DNA of 64,000 bases, taken from the NCBI GenBank assembly GCA_021018995.1, contig CM037590.1, positions 102,549,097 to 102,613,096 on the forward strand. The letters are read 5' to 3'. This document shows positions 35,481 through 46,535 of the stretch, piece after piece. The notes under the pieces are model-generated. The model did no database searches, had not been told where the DNA came from, and saw only the letters and a list, made by a program, of their open reading frames with translations. A program made the translations under genes and the position numbers. Position 1 is the first letter of the stretch. Each line of letters opens with the position of its first letter. This DNA comes from Chloranthus sessilifolius. Lineage: Eukaryota; Streptophyta; Magnoliopsida; Chloranthales; Chloranthaceae.

Positions 35481-36281
35481 CCGGAACCCCATCAGCTTTC
35501 AGCCTACATCAATGGATCCAAAAGATTATTTTGAGTTGTAGGTATTATTTGTAAACATCGGGGGCACTTTTGAAGACTCCAACAAGCATCAAATATATGC
35601 AGAAATTATAATAGGCTGCAGCTGGGGTATTTTTGGTTGACAAGGGCAGATTTGGAAACTCCAACGCATAAGGAATTCTGCACATGGGTGTGAACTGATA
35701 TTTGGCGGGAACAAACTACTTCAGCTTAACTGAATTGAGCTCTCTTCTCTCTGATTGGTTGAAATGCTAAAACATGGATTAGCATGAAATTCTCTCCTCT
35801 GATTGGCTGCAATCCAAAGCACATGGATCATTGCACTTGTATAAATAAAACTCCTTGCTGCTGTAATTTCTCAGCAAGGAATCCATAGAATAACTTTGAT
35901 TCTCCTTAGCTCATTTAGGTTTAGTTTAGCTTTTATTTTTCCTTTTTGCTCTTTCCCCTTCTCTCCCTAATTCAGCCTTTTGGATTAGGTCAAGATAAGC
36001 AGTCCAGATTTAGTTTGTAATTATAAATTGACAACTTCAATAGCATTTGTAAATGGATTGGAGGTTGCACAGATTACAGATTTGAGTTCAATAGATTGTA
36101 AGATGTTATTACAGTAATTGTGGATTTTGAAGGTAATTCTAATCTAAATTTTACTTTTTCGTATTTGATTTTCCTGGATTAGATATTCCTGTGGATGCTT
36201 GAGCTTATAACCTGGCACCCACAGCATTTGCAATAGCTTTCCTGTTCCAATCAAGACCATTGGATTGGGACAATCTCGTGG

Positions 36282-36313
36282 ATTATCTGTGACCATTCGA
36301 GTGGACAGATCAT
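36282..36313 (+). promoter_or_regulatory. Conserved LTR hairpin, B 3' copy
   Basis: Arms AUUAUCUGU and ACAGAUCAU with one mismatch, inner stem CCAU with GUGG, self-complementary loop UCGA. Confidence 0.7.
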
Positions 36314-36814
36314 AGCCTTAGGATTGCTTCAAGTCTCTAGCTGAGATTAGATTCTTATACCTTACATCTAAGCTTGTAGCCAGATGAGGGATTGTAGCAA
36401 ATCAATTCTATACTTTGCCTTTGATTCAATTAATTTACAATGAGAACCAATCCCTAGCTGCCTATTTCTCACCATTCTCTATTTTATTTTACCATCCATT
36501 TTCCTCCACCCTTTAGATTTAGTTTTATGTTTCAGTTTTGTAGATTAATTAGATCTAGTGACACCTAAAAAGCTCTCTTTCTCCTTAGATTTTGACTAGA
36601 ATTGCCAGATCTGGAGGTCTACTATACACCTTCTAAGTTTAGATCATTACTCTCTGTGGGACAAACTCTTACTTATTAAAACTTGCTACAAATTGACCCT
36701 ATATCTTGCAGGTCTAGGAATATTTTAGTTGTGCTGTTTCCATCCTTTATTTTACTTTTATTTGAATTTGTTTTCACCACACATTAAATCAACACACCTA
36801 AGAAATCCACAACA

Positions 36815-37941
36815 AGCTCATTGATTCGGAACTGATTTATTCTAGCACAGCCTCTCGGCAGGTCAAATGGAGGTTAACATGTCATTTGGGGGGCGTGCGC
36901 ACCTTCTCGGGTCCGAGGAAGATCAGCTCGGTGTGCGCAATACACCAGCCAGGCCAAAGCTGGCCAGAAATAGCCTGGCACTTATATTAGTTGCGCCAGG
37001 CCAAATGGGGGGAAAAATGCTTGGCGCGTGTATTAGTTGCACCAAGCAAAACCTGGGGAGGGGTTTTAAACCCCCGAGCCCGAGCCAAAAGGGCATTTTT
37101 TTCAAAATTTTCTCTCCCTCCCTCTCCAAACCAAAACGAGACTTTCCCCTAGGGTTCCTTAGGATTGATTCTAGGCGTGCTTCATTGCCGGTGTTCTCTC
37201 GCGCCAATTAAACACTTGCTCTACGCCGGACCAAGGATCTAATTTCTTCTGAAAGTAATCACTTTAAACCCATTTTTACTTGATTTTTCTTGAAATCTTT
37301 TACAATGTGGTTATGATTTTTGCTTTTCTAGATGATAAGTGAATGATATTTCTTACGAGTGTGATTATCCATGATTGATTTGATCCTATTCCATGTAAAT
37401 GATGCCCTATATATTTTTCTTTTCTTTTTATTGGTTGTTCTTGAGTTATTTTTATGGTTAGGGTATTTTGTTCTTTTTTGGATCTAGATGCATTATGAAC
37501 GATCTCCTTTTTTGTGAAACCTTATATTATATATATTTTTATTATTTTGTTTTCGTATGTTAATGTGTATGCAAAGTGTATATCTATTTTTTTTGGATTT
37601 CGTTATTATTTTTCTCTCTTCCCCCCCTTTTTCTGAAAGTGTGGATGATTGATTTTTTTTGCTGAAAATGATGGGTGGTTTGTGTTATCATTGTTTTTGT
37701 TAAAAATGATGGGGAGTTTTCCTTCTCTTTTTTCCCTTTTTTATGGATGATTTTTTTTTTAAAATGGTGGGTGGTTCGTATCATTATTATATATACATAT
37801 ATTTTTTTTTTCTTGATGATAATGATGATTAGGACCGATGGAAAAGAAAAGGGGTCTACTTACCTCCCAGTTGGCTTGTTTTTAGCACATGATTTCTAGC
37901 TACTGATATGACCTGATTCTATTGCTCGTATCCTTCTCAAA
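36815..37941 (+). other. Leader region before the PMD gene, with double hairpin
   Basis: No gene. 36955-37085 holds the hairpin arrangement of LTR X (GGCACTTATATTAGTTGCGCC, split in two arms around TATAT; then AAATGC..GCTTGGCGC and TTGCACCAAGC). After it come GTTTTAAACCCCC, a pyrimidine-rich stretch and, from 37260 to 37850, T-rich sequence with several AG and GT signals that could be intron. Confidence 0.5.
36955..37085 (+). repeat. Double hairpin shared with LTR X, copy 2
   Basis: A palindrome around CTGGCAC..GCGCCAG, a central purine loop with GGGG and AAAAATG, then a second palindrome around TTGGCGC..GCACCAA, followed by ACCTGGGGAG. The order and loop match 12,134-12,203 (reversed) and 40,765-40,880. 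Confidence 0.65.
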
Positions 37942-40315
37942 ATGTCAAGCGAGGAGGAGCACGTGCAGGAGGAAGAAGAGCAGAAAGAGGGGCCGGAAGT
38001 GATCTATGGCTCCCGAGGGGAGCAAATTTTTTGTTGGTGGAACACTCCTCTGGCACATGGTTTGAAATGCAAGGCGAGGCCGCCTGTACTGGCCTCCTTC
38101 ATCTTCAATATACCCATATCTCCAATTATGGGATTGTTGGCATGGTCAAAGCTTTGTGGTTATTTTTTGTACGAGTTTGTAATGTTCTCGGGATCCGATA
38201 CCTCTTTATTTTTCTTTTTATTTTGCAGGACATGCCTCCTATCACTTTCTAAGGAGGCTGGTTGGACCTCCAGTGCTTCTATTTGTACCTCCCTCCGATC
38301 GTGGAGTTCCATCTTGAGCAGACCAGTTTTGGTGACTTCCTCTCGTGCCCTGCCATGCGAGCCGACTCGGCCTATTTGAGGGCCTTGATCAAGCACTTCC
38401 GCCCCGAGACAATGACATTTCACATGGCCATGGCGGAGATGACTCTTACCCCCATCAATTGGTTGATAATTACGGGGATTTGGATAGGGGGCTACCGGTG
38501 ACTAACCTTCATGTGCCCAGTCAGGAGGAGGTGACTGAGTTAATTGGGATTATCCCACCTCCACAAATTTGCACAGCTCCAAGGATAAAATGAAATGGTT
38601 GTCTAATCAGTTTGGGGAGCATGAAATGGTGGATTTGGGTCAACCTGACGCGGATATCCTTGTTGACCCTAAGCGTGCCCAGATGTTGGCTCGCATCTCG
38701 CTCCTTTATCTGTTGGGTAAGACCCTTTTTTCAAATGCCAGTGGCGGGTGGATCTCATTGTCTTTGCTCATCATCATGGGTGATTGGGACAATGTGCACC
38801 GATATGATTGGGGCGGGCTGCACGCTCGCTAATGTATAGCCTAGTCAATGGGGCTGCAATGGATCATGAGGTCGATGTAACCCCTAGTCCCCTTACTTTC
38901 CTTGATTTATTGGCTAGTCACTCCTTGCTTCTGATACATCTTATATGTACAAGGCTCTTTTTTAGGTTTGGGGATATCTACATTTCCAGCCTAGCCGCCC
39001 CCTCCTTCACTTTAACGTACCCACCTACCCGCTTATGAGCCCTTGGAACTCGACCCGCCGTAGGGATGTTGGCATGAAACATTTAGAGATAGACCTGAGG
39101 TCTTAGTTTGATCTGTTGACCCGGAGTAGGTATGGCCATTTCTCCCTCTTTTCTTTCTCAGCATTTGTTTCTATGATACCAACTTGGTTAACGGGGTACT
39201 TTTCAGTTTGAGCAGGTTATCTATGATCCTTACATTGGTTCTCTTTTTTAGGATCAAGCTGTTGTGGGACCGTCTCGCCTCTTCCTCGACCATCGTGTTA
39301 TCTTCTTCTACGGGGCCTAGGCCAGAGCATATTACTTGGGAGAGAGGGTGGTCCACCAGTATCGAGACTACTTTTTGGTGCCACAGTCTCCTCCCGCTGA
39401 TGTTATAGTTCCTGGTGTTACCATTGAGGAGCTCTCTGATTGGTTTCTTCATTACGGGGTCCCCATCAATGATCTCCTTATGTCCGCGAGCTACGAGCTG
39501 TGGTACGAGTCCCTACCCTACAGATCCATTCTGTCGTGTTTCCTTCTTGGTGCCAACTTCTTAGCCTTTGGCTAGCCATGATCTCGGGTAGTTCTTCTTT
39601 CTTTTCAGGCTAGTTTCCAATGGGTCTGATTCGATTTTGTTTACCTCTGCCAACTAAATACCTGCTTCTTTTCGCAGTTCGACCAGGGAGGAAATTCTGA
39701 TGATGAGGATGGGGTGGCGGCGAGTACCTCTGAGGCTACAGGAGCTGGTCCCTCCGATCCTTCTGGTGTGGGCGCCTCTAGCAGTTCGACTGCTGAGGTC
39801 CAGGGGACCTTTAGACGCTTGGATGATGCCTTCCTTTCGGGTCTATGTACGACCATAGAGGAGCGGGCCCACATATTTGCTGAGGCAATCGGATCCCCCT
39901 CCTGAGTTGGTTCCTGGGGTGAGTCCCTTTTCCTTTTTTGCATGCTCACTTTTCAAGAAAATGTATGTGTTTGTGCCTGCAGCCCTTGTAACTGATGTCT
40001 CTCTCCCCTTTGTGTAGGACTATGAATCAGCCGTGAATCAGGCGGAGTATTACCCCAACATTGTCGGTCTTCAGGAGGTGGAAGTGGTGAGTATCATCCT
40101 GACCGACTCTACTCATTGCTTTACTACCTTTACCTTTTGATAGATCGTGATTGGTGACTTTGGGTATGACTTGCAATGGGCTCGTGAAAAGGAGTCACGT
40201 TCCTTGCTTAGCTGGCTTTCTCAAGCGTGGGACCGAGTGGGAGATGCCAGGGCATTCAGAGCTTTTCGGGCAAACGCAAGAAGTCCAAGGGTGCCAAAAA
40301 GGATTAGGATCTATT
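37942..40315 (+). pseudogene. Plant mobile domain (PMD) gene copy, multi-exon, decayed
   Basis: The PMD is a plant domain found in MAIN/MAIL-type proteins and in many transposons; its activity is not known. The core is recognised at 38390-38480 by HFRPETMTFHMAMAEMTLTP. It continues at 38690-38820 with LLYLLGKTLF and WDNVHRYDWG, and at 38960-39130 with TYPPT and the block DVGMKHLEIDL in shifting frames, then WSTS or GERVVHQYRDYF near 39340. Likely intron ends precede exons at 38230 (TTTTGCAG), 39217 (TTTTCAG), 39679 (TTCGCAG) and 40019 (GTGTAG), with GTGAGT at 40087. The first exon has an acidic start (SSEEEHVQEEEEQKE). Stops after 38250, 38500, 38830 and elsewhere argue that it no longer codes. 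Confidence 0.65.
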
Positions 40316-40753
40316 TTTTTTGGATTTTTGAACTTTGAGACTCTTTGGGACACAATTCATTTTTTGATATTTGGGAAATGTGTAATGGATAATATGGCAT
40401 TGTTGTTATCTTTGGATGGTTTTTCAGCTCTTCCAGATGAGTGTTAGTACCCTTTGCATGCTTTATCTCCCTTTTTCCTGCTATAGTGTGTTGGATTGCT
40501 TGTAGGATGGTTTTGATTTTCATAAAGAACGGCCTCTGGGGCCACCTACTTTATTAACACTTGGCCCTCATTTCCATGCTTGTGTGGGTCCTTCCTGCAC
40601 AAAGTTTTAAGTAAGTTAGGCGTAACCAAAATAAACTTTGCTCTGCATGCGATTTAATGTATTCTTTTAAGCAAAAAAGGTTGTGAATGCAAGCAAGCTG
40701 GCCAAGGGACCAGCACAAACAAAACCCTCCACAATCACCTATTATTTTTTCGG
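40316..40753 (+). other. Interval between PMD and DUF7745 units
   Basis: T-rich sequence that could be the 3' untranslated end of the PMD unit, then mixed sequence. I see no gene. Confidence 0.4.
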
Positions 40754-40764
40754 GTGGGGGATAA

Positions 40765-40880
40765 ATGGTCTGGCACATGTATTGCATGCCTCAAGCCATT
40801 CTGGGGAAAAAATGGCTTGACGCATGTAATACATGTGCCAGGCCAAACCTGGGGAGAGTGGGGCCTTTTAAGCCCGAGAG
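40765..40880 (+). repeat. Double hairpin shared with LTR X, copy 3
   Basis: CTGGCACATGTATTGCATGCC, then AAGCCATTCT, GGGG, AAAAAATGGCTT, then GACGCATGTAATACATGTGCC. The AAGCCA and TGGCTT arms and the GTAATACATGTGCCA half are near identical to LTR X. Confidence 0.75.
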
Positions 40881-41014
40881 TGCACTATTTTCTTTCTCTT
40901 TTGGTTTTGACTTGGTTTTTTTTGCTGCTATTTTTTCTCCTTGATTTCTCCCGGGTGAGTCCATCATCCTACATTGATTTTGTATCCTCAAGAACATCTT
41001 TGTACATCAATGGA

Positions 41015-41581
41015 CCACCTTTCCAACCCCGCCTCTTATGTGGGGCCCGAGACCGCTATACTTCCCTCTTTGGGCTAAGGGCTTTTCTAAAGAAATGGTT
41101 GGAGAGCTTGAATGAGAGCGAGGTCGTGGATTTGGATCGGCTTGGGTTGACCCGCCTCTCAGCTTTTCTTGAAGTTCCTCCACTGTGGGACCTTCTTCAT
41201 GCGGCGGCTTCTTTATGGGAAGTGAGCACCCATGTCTTCCGATTCGGGAATCGCGAGTTGACTCCTACGATTGAGGAGCTCTGCAACCTATCGAGCTTGA
41301 AGCTTCACAGAGGTTTTGCCAGAGTTGTGCCGAAACTGGGCTATGCCAAAGCCGTCCATGTGACTTTGGGCTTGAAAAAGGTCGATTATGAGAAAAGTCT
41401 CATCGGTGGGCCCACCAGGTGTTCGATGAAATTCCTAAGAGATCATTTTGGTGACGAGATCCTACAAAAATTATTGGTGAGGAATGTTTATAACGTGAAG
41501 GCCTTTGCTCTTTGTCTTATCTCTGAGGTTCTCTTCTACACTGGGGGAGAAGGTTCTTCACTCACACTCTGTGATGTTTAG
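41015..41581 (+). CDS. DUF7745-like protein fragment
   Basis: An open frame runs from 40754 to the stop at 41579, but 40754 is a GTG inside the leader hairpin, so its first 85 or so residues are unlikely to be coding. An ATG at 41010 lies in another frame (MDHLSNP), implying a frame change near 41080. The likely protein part has WLESLNESEVVDLDRLGL, LWDLLHAAASLW, VFRFGNRELTPTIEEL and later KAFALCLISEVLF. This order (helical start, a region with the PT.EE box, a late hydrophobic helix) fits the DUF7745 family seen in plant transposon-linked genes, related in style to PMD. No enzyme function is known to me. It is probably cut short: related proteins run longer, and LTR Y begins 206 bases after the stop. 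Confidence 0.5.
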   Translation, partial: PPFQPRLLCGARDRYTSLFGLRAFLKKWLESLNESEVVDLDRLGLTRLSAFLEVPPLWDLLHAAASLWEVSTHVFRFGNRELTPTIEELCNLSSLKLHRGFARVVPKLGYAKAVHVTLGLKKVDYEKSLIGGPTRCSMKFLRDHFGDEILQKLLVRNVYNVKAFALCLISEVLFYTGGEGSSLTLCDV

Positions 41582-41786
41582 AGGGAGGTCGTTCTATCAT
41601 GCATCTGATCCTAACAAAGATTTATTGTTGCCGCGACGCTTATGCCTTGGGCAAGGTGGCATGCCTTAGGGGATGCCCGCTTCTGCTTTAGGTTTGGCTA
41701 GGGGAGCACCTTGCTATTCTGGGACCCGTGCCTCTCTTTTATGTGATCCGTGGTGAGGTGACCCACAGCTTTCTAGGCAGGTGCCA
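41582..41786 (+). other. Decayed tail of the DUF7745 unit
   Basis: Short open pieces in several frames continue the likely coding sequence until LTR Y at 41787. No intact frame. Confidence 0.35.
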
Positions 41787-42235
41787 TTAGACACCCCCAT
41801 TTTGCCCTCTCGGAATACACATATTTGTTCTGTCAACCTTTGACCCCTTTAACCCTGATGTGGGACCATATACTGAAACAATAGTATATGGCTGGGCACA
41901 AGCTGAAACAATAATTCTGTGGATCAGACCCCATACCCTGACGTGGGAACCATGCACTAAAACAATAATATATGGGTGAACACAGTTTGAAATAATAGCT
42001 CTGTGGCTCAGATCCCAACGTAGGGAAACTATATACTGAAACAATAGTATATAGTCGGAATGCAGACGGAAATACTAGTCTTGCATTTCAGACTAGACAC
42101 CAAACCCGGACAACCTCGAATTAAGTGCCTGAAACCCTACACGTAATTCGATTTCATGCCATACCACAAACGCACAAACAGTCCCCCTTTTAGACCAAAC
42201 TTCCTTTCCCAAACCATCTCGAGACTCGATCACGC

Positions 42236-42511
42236 GCCTATCATGAGACGCACGATCGGATTGAGCACCACGCGCGTCTCATGATAGGCGGTGATGTGGC
42301 ACTTAAACGCGGTGATGTGGCACTTAGACGCGCGATCGGATTGAGCACCCGGCTGACTTGCTCAGCGAGTTTCCTCGATTAAACGCTTTGAGAGTGGCAC
42401 TTAATTGGATTACACACCCTAAAATTGGTGTGCAATTAGTTATAACGCTATTAGGACTAGGAAACTCGCTAAGCAAGTCAGCCGGTTGCTCACTGAGTCG
42501 GTGACCGACTC
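42236..42511 (+). repeat. Nested long inverted repeats in U3 of LTR Y
   Basis: 42236-42251 and 42274-42289 are perfect 16-base complements (GCCTATCATGAGACGC). 42350-42374 and 42460-42484 are complementary at 24 of 25 positions (starting CGGCTGACTTGCT). 42495-42511 is a palindrome, GAGTCGGTGACCGACTC. Between the first two, a 21-base unit (GGTGATGTGGCACTTAAACGC) is tandemly doubled. Confidence 0.9.
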
Positions 42512-43249
42512 GAAGTGATTAAGCGTCGGGAAACGAGTGCACAACTTTATTAAACTCCTGAAACAGGGCATTTAATTAGAAAAAACCTATAAAAGCTTTT
42601 TTTTAATTTCGACCAAAAGGGGGACAAAGAGGCTGGCAATTTTCAAGAGAGAACGGACTTTTTTTGAGATTTCGAAACCAGAGAACTCCGAGGACAAACC
42701 CATAGAGCAACCTAGTCATGATTTCAAAATTCAGGCATCGAATCTTCGAGATTTCTCTCCGCAGCCCCGACCCTAGGTAAGAATTTAATTTTAATTCATG
42801 ACCATAACTTCTAGTTTCTAGATTTAGGAATTCTATTAGTTTTAATTTTCAGTCCAAGACCGTAGCACCCTTTCCAGACCGCAAATTTTTATATATGGTT
42901 TTAATTCTTCGAATTCAAAACCAGTCCTTAATCCGACGGTCTAATTTACCGACCCTAGGCTTCAATTTCGTTCTAAAATCTTAACCGCTAGTCCTATCAT
43001 TAATTTCTGGTTCTAGTCCTTAGACTCTAGAACCGGTCCTTAATCATACAATTCTAGTTTATAATTTAATTCATAATTATTACTTTGAAATCAACTCTGA
43101 AAATTCTAAAAATACTTTTTTTTATCATCATAAATTTAATTTATCTTCAATCTTAGTCACCCGACTTGCCCAAGGGAGCTTACGGAGGGTACTTGAGAAC
43201 GAGGCCAATCCTCCTTAGCATAGCGGGCCCAAAATCCTTTTTTTTTAAG

Positions 43250-43960
43250 AATTCTATAATTAATTAATTACTTTTTCTTATTTTTTTAGTATAATTAACT
43301 AGTAGATTTATTTTATTTCGACATAATTAATTAATTAAGTTAATTAGATTTTAGTATGATTGATTAATTTCTTTAAATCAAATTTTAATTTGTTAATTTC
43401 TTGCTTTAATTTGAATTAGAATATCGATCCCATTATTTCTTCTTAGATTTTGAGTATAATTAATTTACATGCTTTATTGTGATTAAACCCTTAGAATAAT
43501 TACTCCGATTAGAACTCCAATAAAATTAACTCTATTATTTTAATTAGATAATTGTTGCATAGTTAATTCCTCGCTTTATTAGACCTCAATATCATTAATC
43601 ATTCCTTTTATTTTAATTAGAATCTTAGTATAATTAACTTATTGCTCTGGTCATAATTCTAGTCAAATTAGTTCCTTTATTTTAATTAGCATTTAGTATA
43701 GTTAATTCATTGCTTTAATTTGAATTTTAGCAAAATTAGTTTACTTGCTTTAATTAGAATTTCAGTCTGATCAATTCATTGCTTAAATTAGAGTTTTAGA
43801 AGAATCAGTTATCTATTTCAATTAGAATTCTAGTAAGATTGTTATACTTGATTTAATTAGAATTGCAATACAACCAGTATACTTGCTCTACTCAGAATCT
43901 CAGTATAACTGGCATGCTTGATTTAATTAAAGATTCACCATAACTACTGCATGTGCACTC
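43250..43960 (+). repeat. AT-rich degenerate repeat in LTR Y
   Basis: Repeats of about 30-50 bases built on TTTAATTAGAATTTTAGTA and AATTAATTCATTGC with many changes. The Y2 LTR has matching words at 5090-5400. No coding signal. Confidence 0.65.
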
Positions 43961-44269
43961 CTAGTACAATTAGGAGACCTGATCATAATTAGACTTCTAA
44001 TGGGATTAGGACATTTAATTAATTAGACTTTCAATAAGGATAGGCATAGTAAAAAATTAACCAAACTCTTAATAGGATTAGAATAAACTCACAATAGAAT
44101 CAGGAAAGTCTAAACTGATCGAAACTATAACAATAATGGGAAATAAAAGGAAAATTAAACTATCTAAATTATAAGAAAAAGATATAGCTTCTAATGTTCG
44201 CAGGCGGACGATTCAGTATAGATAACCCATACCCGCTCTCAAGCGTGATCATTGACGTGTTGCAGCGTC

Positions 44270-44277
44270 GATAAATA
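44270..44277 (+). promoter_or_regulatory. TATA-like box of LTR Y
   Basis: GATAAATA where Y2 has TATAAATA, inside a conserved block beginning GTGTTGCAGCGTC. Confidence 0.5.
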
Positions 44278-44544
44278 TCTGCAACTGGCTATCACAACAA
44301 ACTAGGAACCTTTCTAGAAATCCCTTTATTTTTAACACTCCAAATGTTGCATCGCTAGAGTCCACTTGGACATAATTGGAGTCATTGATTCAACGGGGAC
44401 CGAGAGGAACCCAGAAAAAGCTCACACCAACAGACTGGCGATCGCGATGTGACACTTTTGCAAAATCTTTTTCTAGATAGTTAGTTTTCATCTTATCTAC
44501 CTATATTTCTTTCCATCGTATCATGTAGATCCCCTTTTATATAT

Positions 44545-45692
44545 ATGAGTCTTCGTCAAAGACTCGAGATGTCTGATAAACGAAGGGTGAGTTTAGGAGA
44601 CCCACCATTATGGGGATATCATAACAACCCCACATATGAAGAAGAACCATTTCATGGTTCCAGCCCACGACAACCTGAGATTAACATGGCTGGCAAGCAA
44701 AAAAATCTCTTCTCTACCCCACACACCGGTAATAATCATAATGGGAGAGATGGTAACATCGAACAAAACCTCACCGCTCAACAGATTGTAGAACTCAGTA
44801 TTCAAAGAATACAAAGAGGAGACGACAACTCTGAAGAATTGCTTCGAGGGTTGGCTGCCGCATATGAAACCATTAGGTCACGACAATTTTCAGAAGAACA
44901 AGAGCGACAAGAGAGGCCACCGCCTACCCTGCACAGGGTGTCAGCAAGCGCCGCACCATTGAGACAACTTGCCCACACATTATTCAATGATGACTCTTTA
45001 GACAAGGTTTGCTCACAGGTCGCTCCAGAAGAAAGCGCCATTAACATCGAAGATCTCCCTAAAATGCTCGATGAGTACATGGCCAAGAGAGCGCCCCGGT
45101 CACTCATTCGAATTCGACAAATTCTATCGGGACGTCGATTTTAATTTACCAATAGGATTTAAGCCACTAAAATTTACCAAATATAATGGCGCGGGAAATC
45201 TGAATCATCACTTGGCCCTCTTTTGTAATGATTGCCCACCCATACGTGATAATCAATGACTTCTCATTCACTATTTCTAACGCTCATTAGAAGGAGAAGC
45301 TTTAGATTGGTTTGCGGGACTCCCGCTTTATAAGATAGAGACCTTCAATAAATTAGTCGGTCAATTCCTAGACCAATACAAATACTTAATCCAAGAGACA
45401 TTCAGTCTCAGCGATCTAATGGCAGCCAAGCAAGGACCTGATGAAAAATTTACCGACTTCGTCGCCTGATAGAGAAAACTCGCTGCTAGGACCAACACCT
45501 CAATGAAAGAGAAGGATTCAGTGGACATTATCATAGATAATACTAGAGAACCGTTGAAGAGCACACTTGTCATAAGTGATTGCCCCAACTTCACTGCATT
45601 CCACTCTCGGACATCCCGACTAGCGTGACACATTAAAGGCAGAGACCTTGCTCTATCTATAGTCACATCAAAAGTAGGCTCTTCTAGCAAAT
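44545..45692 (+). pseudogene. Tat-like gag of element Y, broken and split
   Basis: The start is ATG 44545 (MSLRQRLEMSDKR), supported by similarity of the same stretch in Y2. The first 199 residues are open to 45144, where a frame change occurs. The next frame, 45125-45259, has KFTKYNGAGN and HHLALFCNDC. It is followed by EGEALDWFAGL near 45295, QFLDQYKYLI near 45363 and KFTDFVA near 45450. Stops appear near 45258, 45279, 45468 and 45627. The N-terminal third is hydrophilic with a Gln/Arg-rich stretch. Element C enters at 45693, and the rest of gag resumes at 59890. Confidence 0.8.
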
Positions 45693-45954
45693 TATTGAGA
45701 ACTAGAAAATACCATTTTTCACCCCTTAATCTGGGCCTTGATAGACCCTTGAGAGAACTAAATAAGTGTTTTAAGTGTTTGTTTTACAGCTAACAATAAA
45801 GGCAGGCTTAACCTTGAAAGTAGCTAAAAAAATGCCAAAAAGATGACATTCCATGTCAATCCAAAGGAAGAAGAAGAAGAAACAACCTCACTAGCTATTG
45901 AAAGGTCCGAATTGAAGAGGCAAAGACGTGGTCTCAACCCAGAAAAGAAGTATG

Positions 45955-46215
45955 GAGCAATTCGAACAGAAAAATGCACTACAGAGTACTTTTCGCAAAG
46001 AACCTGAACTGCTCACAAGAACTCAAACTCGCTAAAAAGAATAAAACTCTAGGCTTAGCTTAGTCAAGAGCATCCGAACTCTTCAAGAGATGATTTACCT
46101 TTCAAAAGAAGAAAACTCAATTCAACAAAACCGTAACCTTGCGAAAAGAGCTTCAGAGTTACAACACCTTGCTAAAAGCCCCTAAACTTTGCAAAAGGTA
46201 TTCTTGAGGTTCTCG
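45955..46215 (+). repeat. Palindrome array in U3 of 5' LTR C (TTCGAA / TTCGCAAAG type), eroded
   Basis: The motif family of C, with TTCGCAAAG, TTGCGAAAAG and eroded TTCAAG or TTTCAAAAG forms. The 3' LTR copy at 58315-58600 keeps intact TTCGAA cores at most of the same sites. Confidence 0.75.
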
Positions 46216-46527
46216 CTTTTGCAAGGGCACCAAGATCTGTTTACGCGTCCCAATGCATTTAAAACCTAGGGACATTCCAGAGGATTCTAAGCATTGAAGG
46301 CATATTCCACCCCACGTGAGCACCCAAAGATGAAATAACTTCGGAACTTCTAGAAACTCTAATGATTGCATAATGTAATTGATGCCTTTTTCACCGATTA
46401 TCGAACCAGATCGAGGAATTCCGATTGGCCGTAATGATCCGATCCTCATGCTCGACCACCATTGGTCAATACAGATCTGAGCACCTCTGATTGGTTGATA
46501 CACATCTGAGCTGGACTTGGGGAAAAC

Positions 46528-46535
46528 TATAAATA
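46528..46535 (+). promoter_or_regulatory. TATA box of 5' LTR C
   Basis: TATAAATA preceded by GGGGAAAAC, repeated at 58908-58915 in the 3' LTR. Confidence 0.7.

Larger units (their letters stand above)
27315..36814 (+). mobile_element. Non-autonomous Athila-like element B
   Basis: Two LTRs of 3191 and 3179 bases flank only 3.1 kb of internal sequence. It has a primer site, a leader and the conserved 3' module, but no gag, pol or third ORF. The flanks AGCTT and AGCTC agree at 4 of 5 bases. The LTRs differ at roughly 8 percent by eye over 300 bases. It resembles the large retrotransposon derivatives described in plants: large LTRs, no proteins, signals kept. Confidence 0.9.
33636..36814 (+). 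repeat. 3' LTR of element B
   Basis: It starts TGTTAGTCACTG and ends AAATCCACAACA. The GTCGAC array is at 34390-35480, the TATA box TATAAATA at 35840-35847 and the hairpin at 36282-36313 (inner loop UCGA, arm mismatch at position 3). Confidence 0.9.
41787..44351 (+). repeat. 5' LTR of element Y
   Basis: It starts TTAGACACCCCC, which aligns with TGTAGACACTCCC of Y2 after loss of a base. It contains nested inverted repeats at 42236-42511, a conserved block at 43160-43240, a long AT-rich run at 43250-43960 made of degenerate TTAATTAGAATT words, and the TATA-like GATAAATA at 44270-44277. I set the end before TCGCTAGAGTCCACTTGG; this is not certain. Confidence 0.7.

Noticed and set aside
40754-41009. 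N-terminal part of the DUF7745-like open frame
   Set aside because: It begins with GTG inside the leader hairpin and has a hydrophobic, composition-driven sequence; recognisable protein starts only near 41010-41090.
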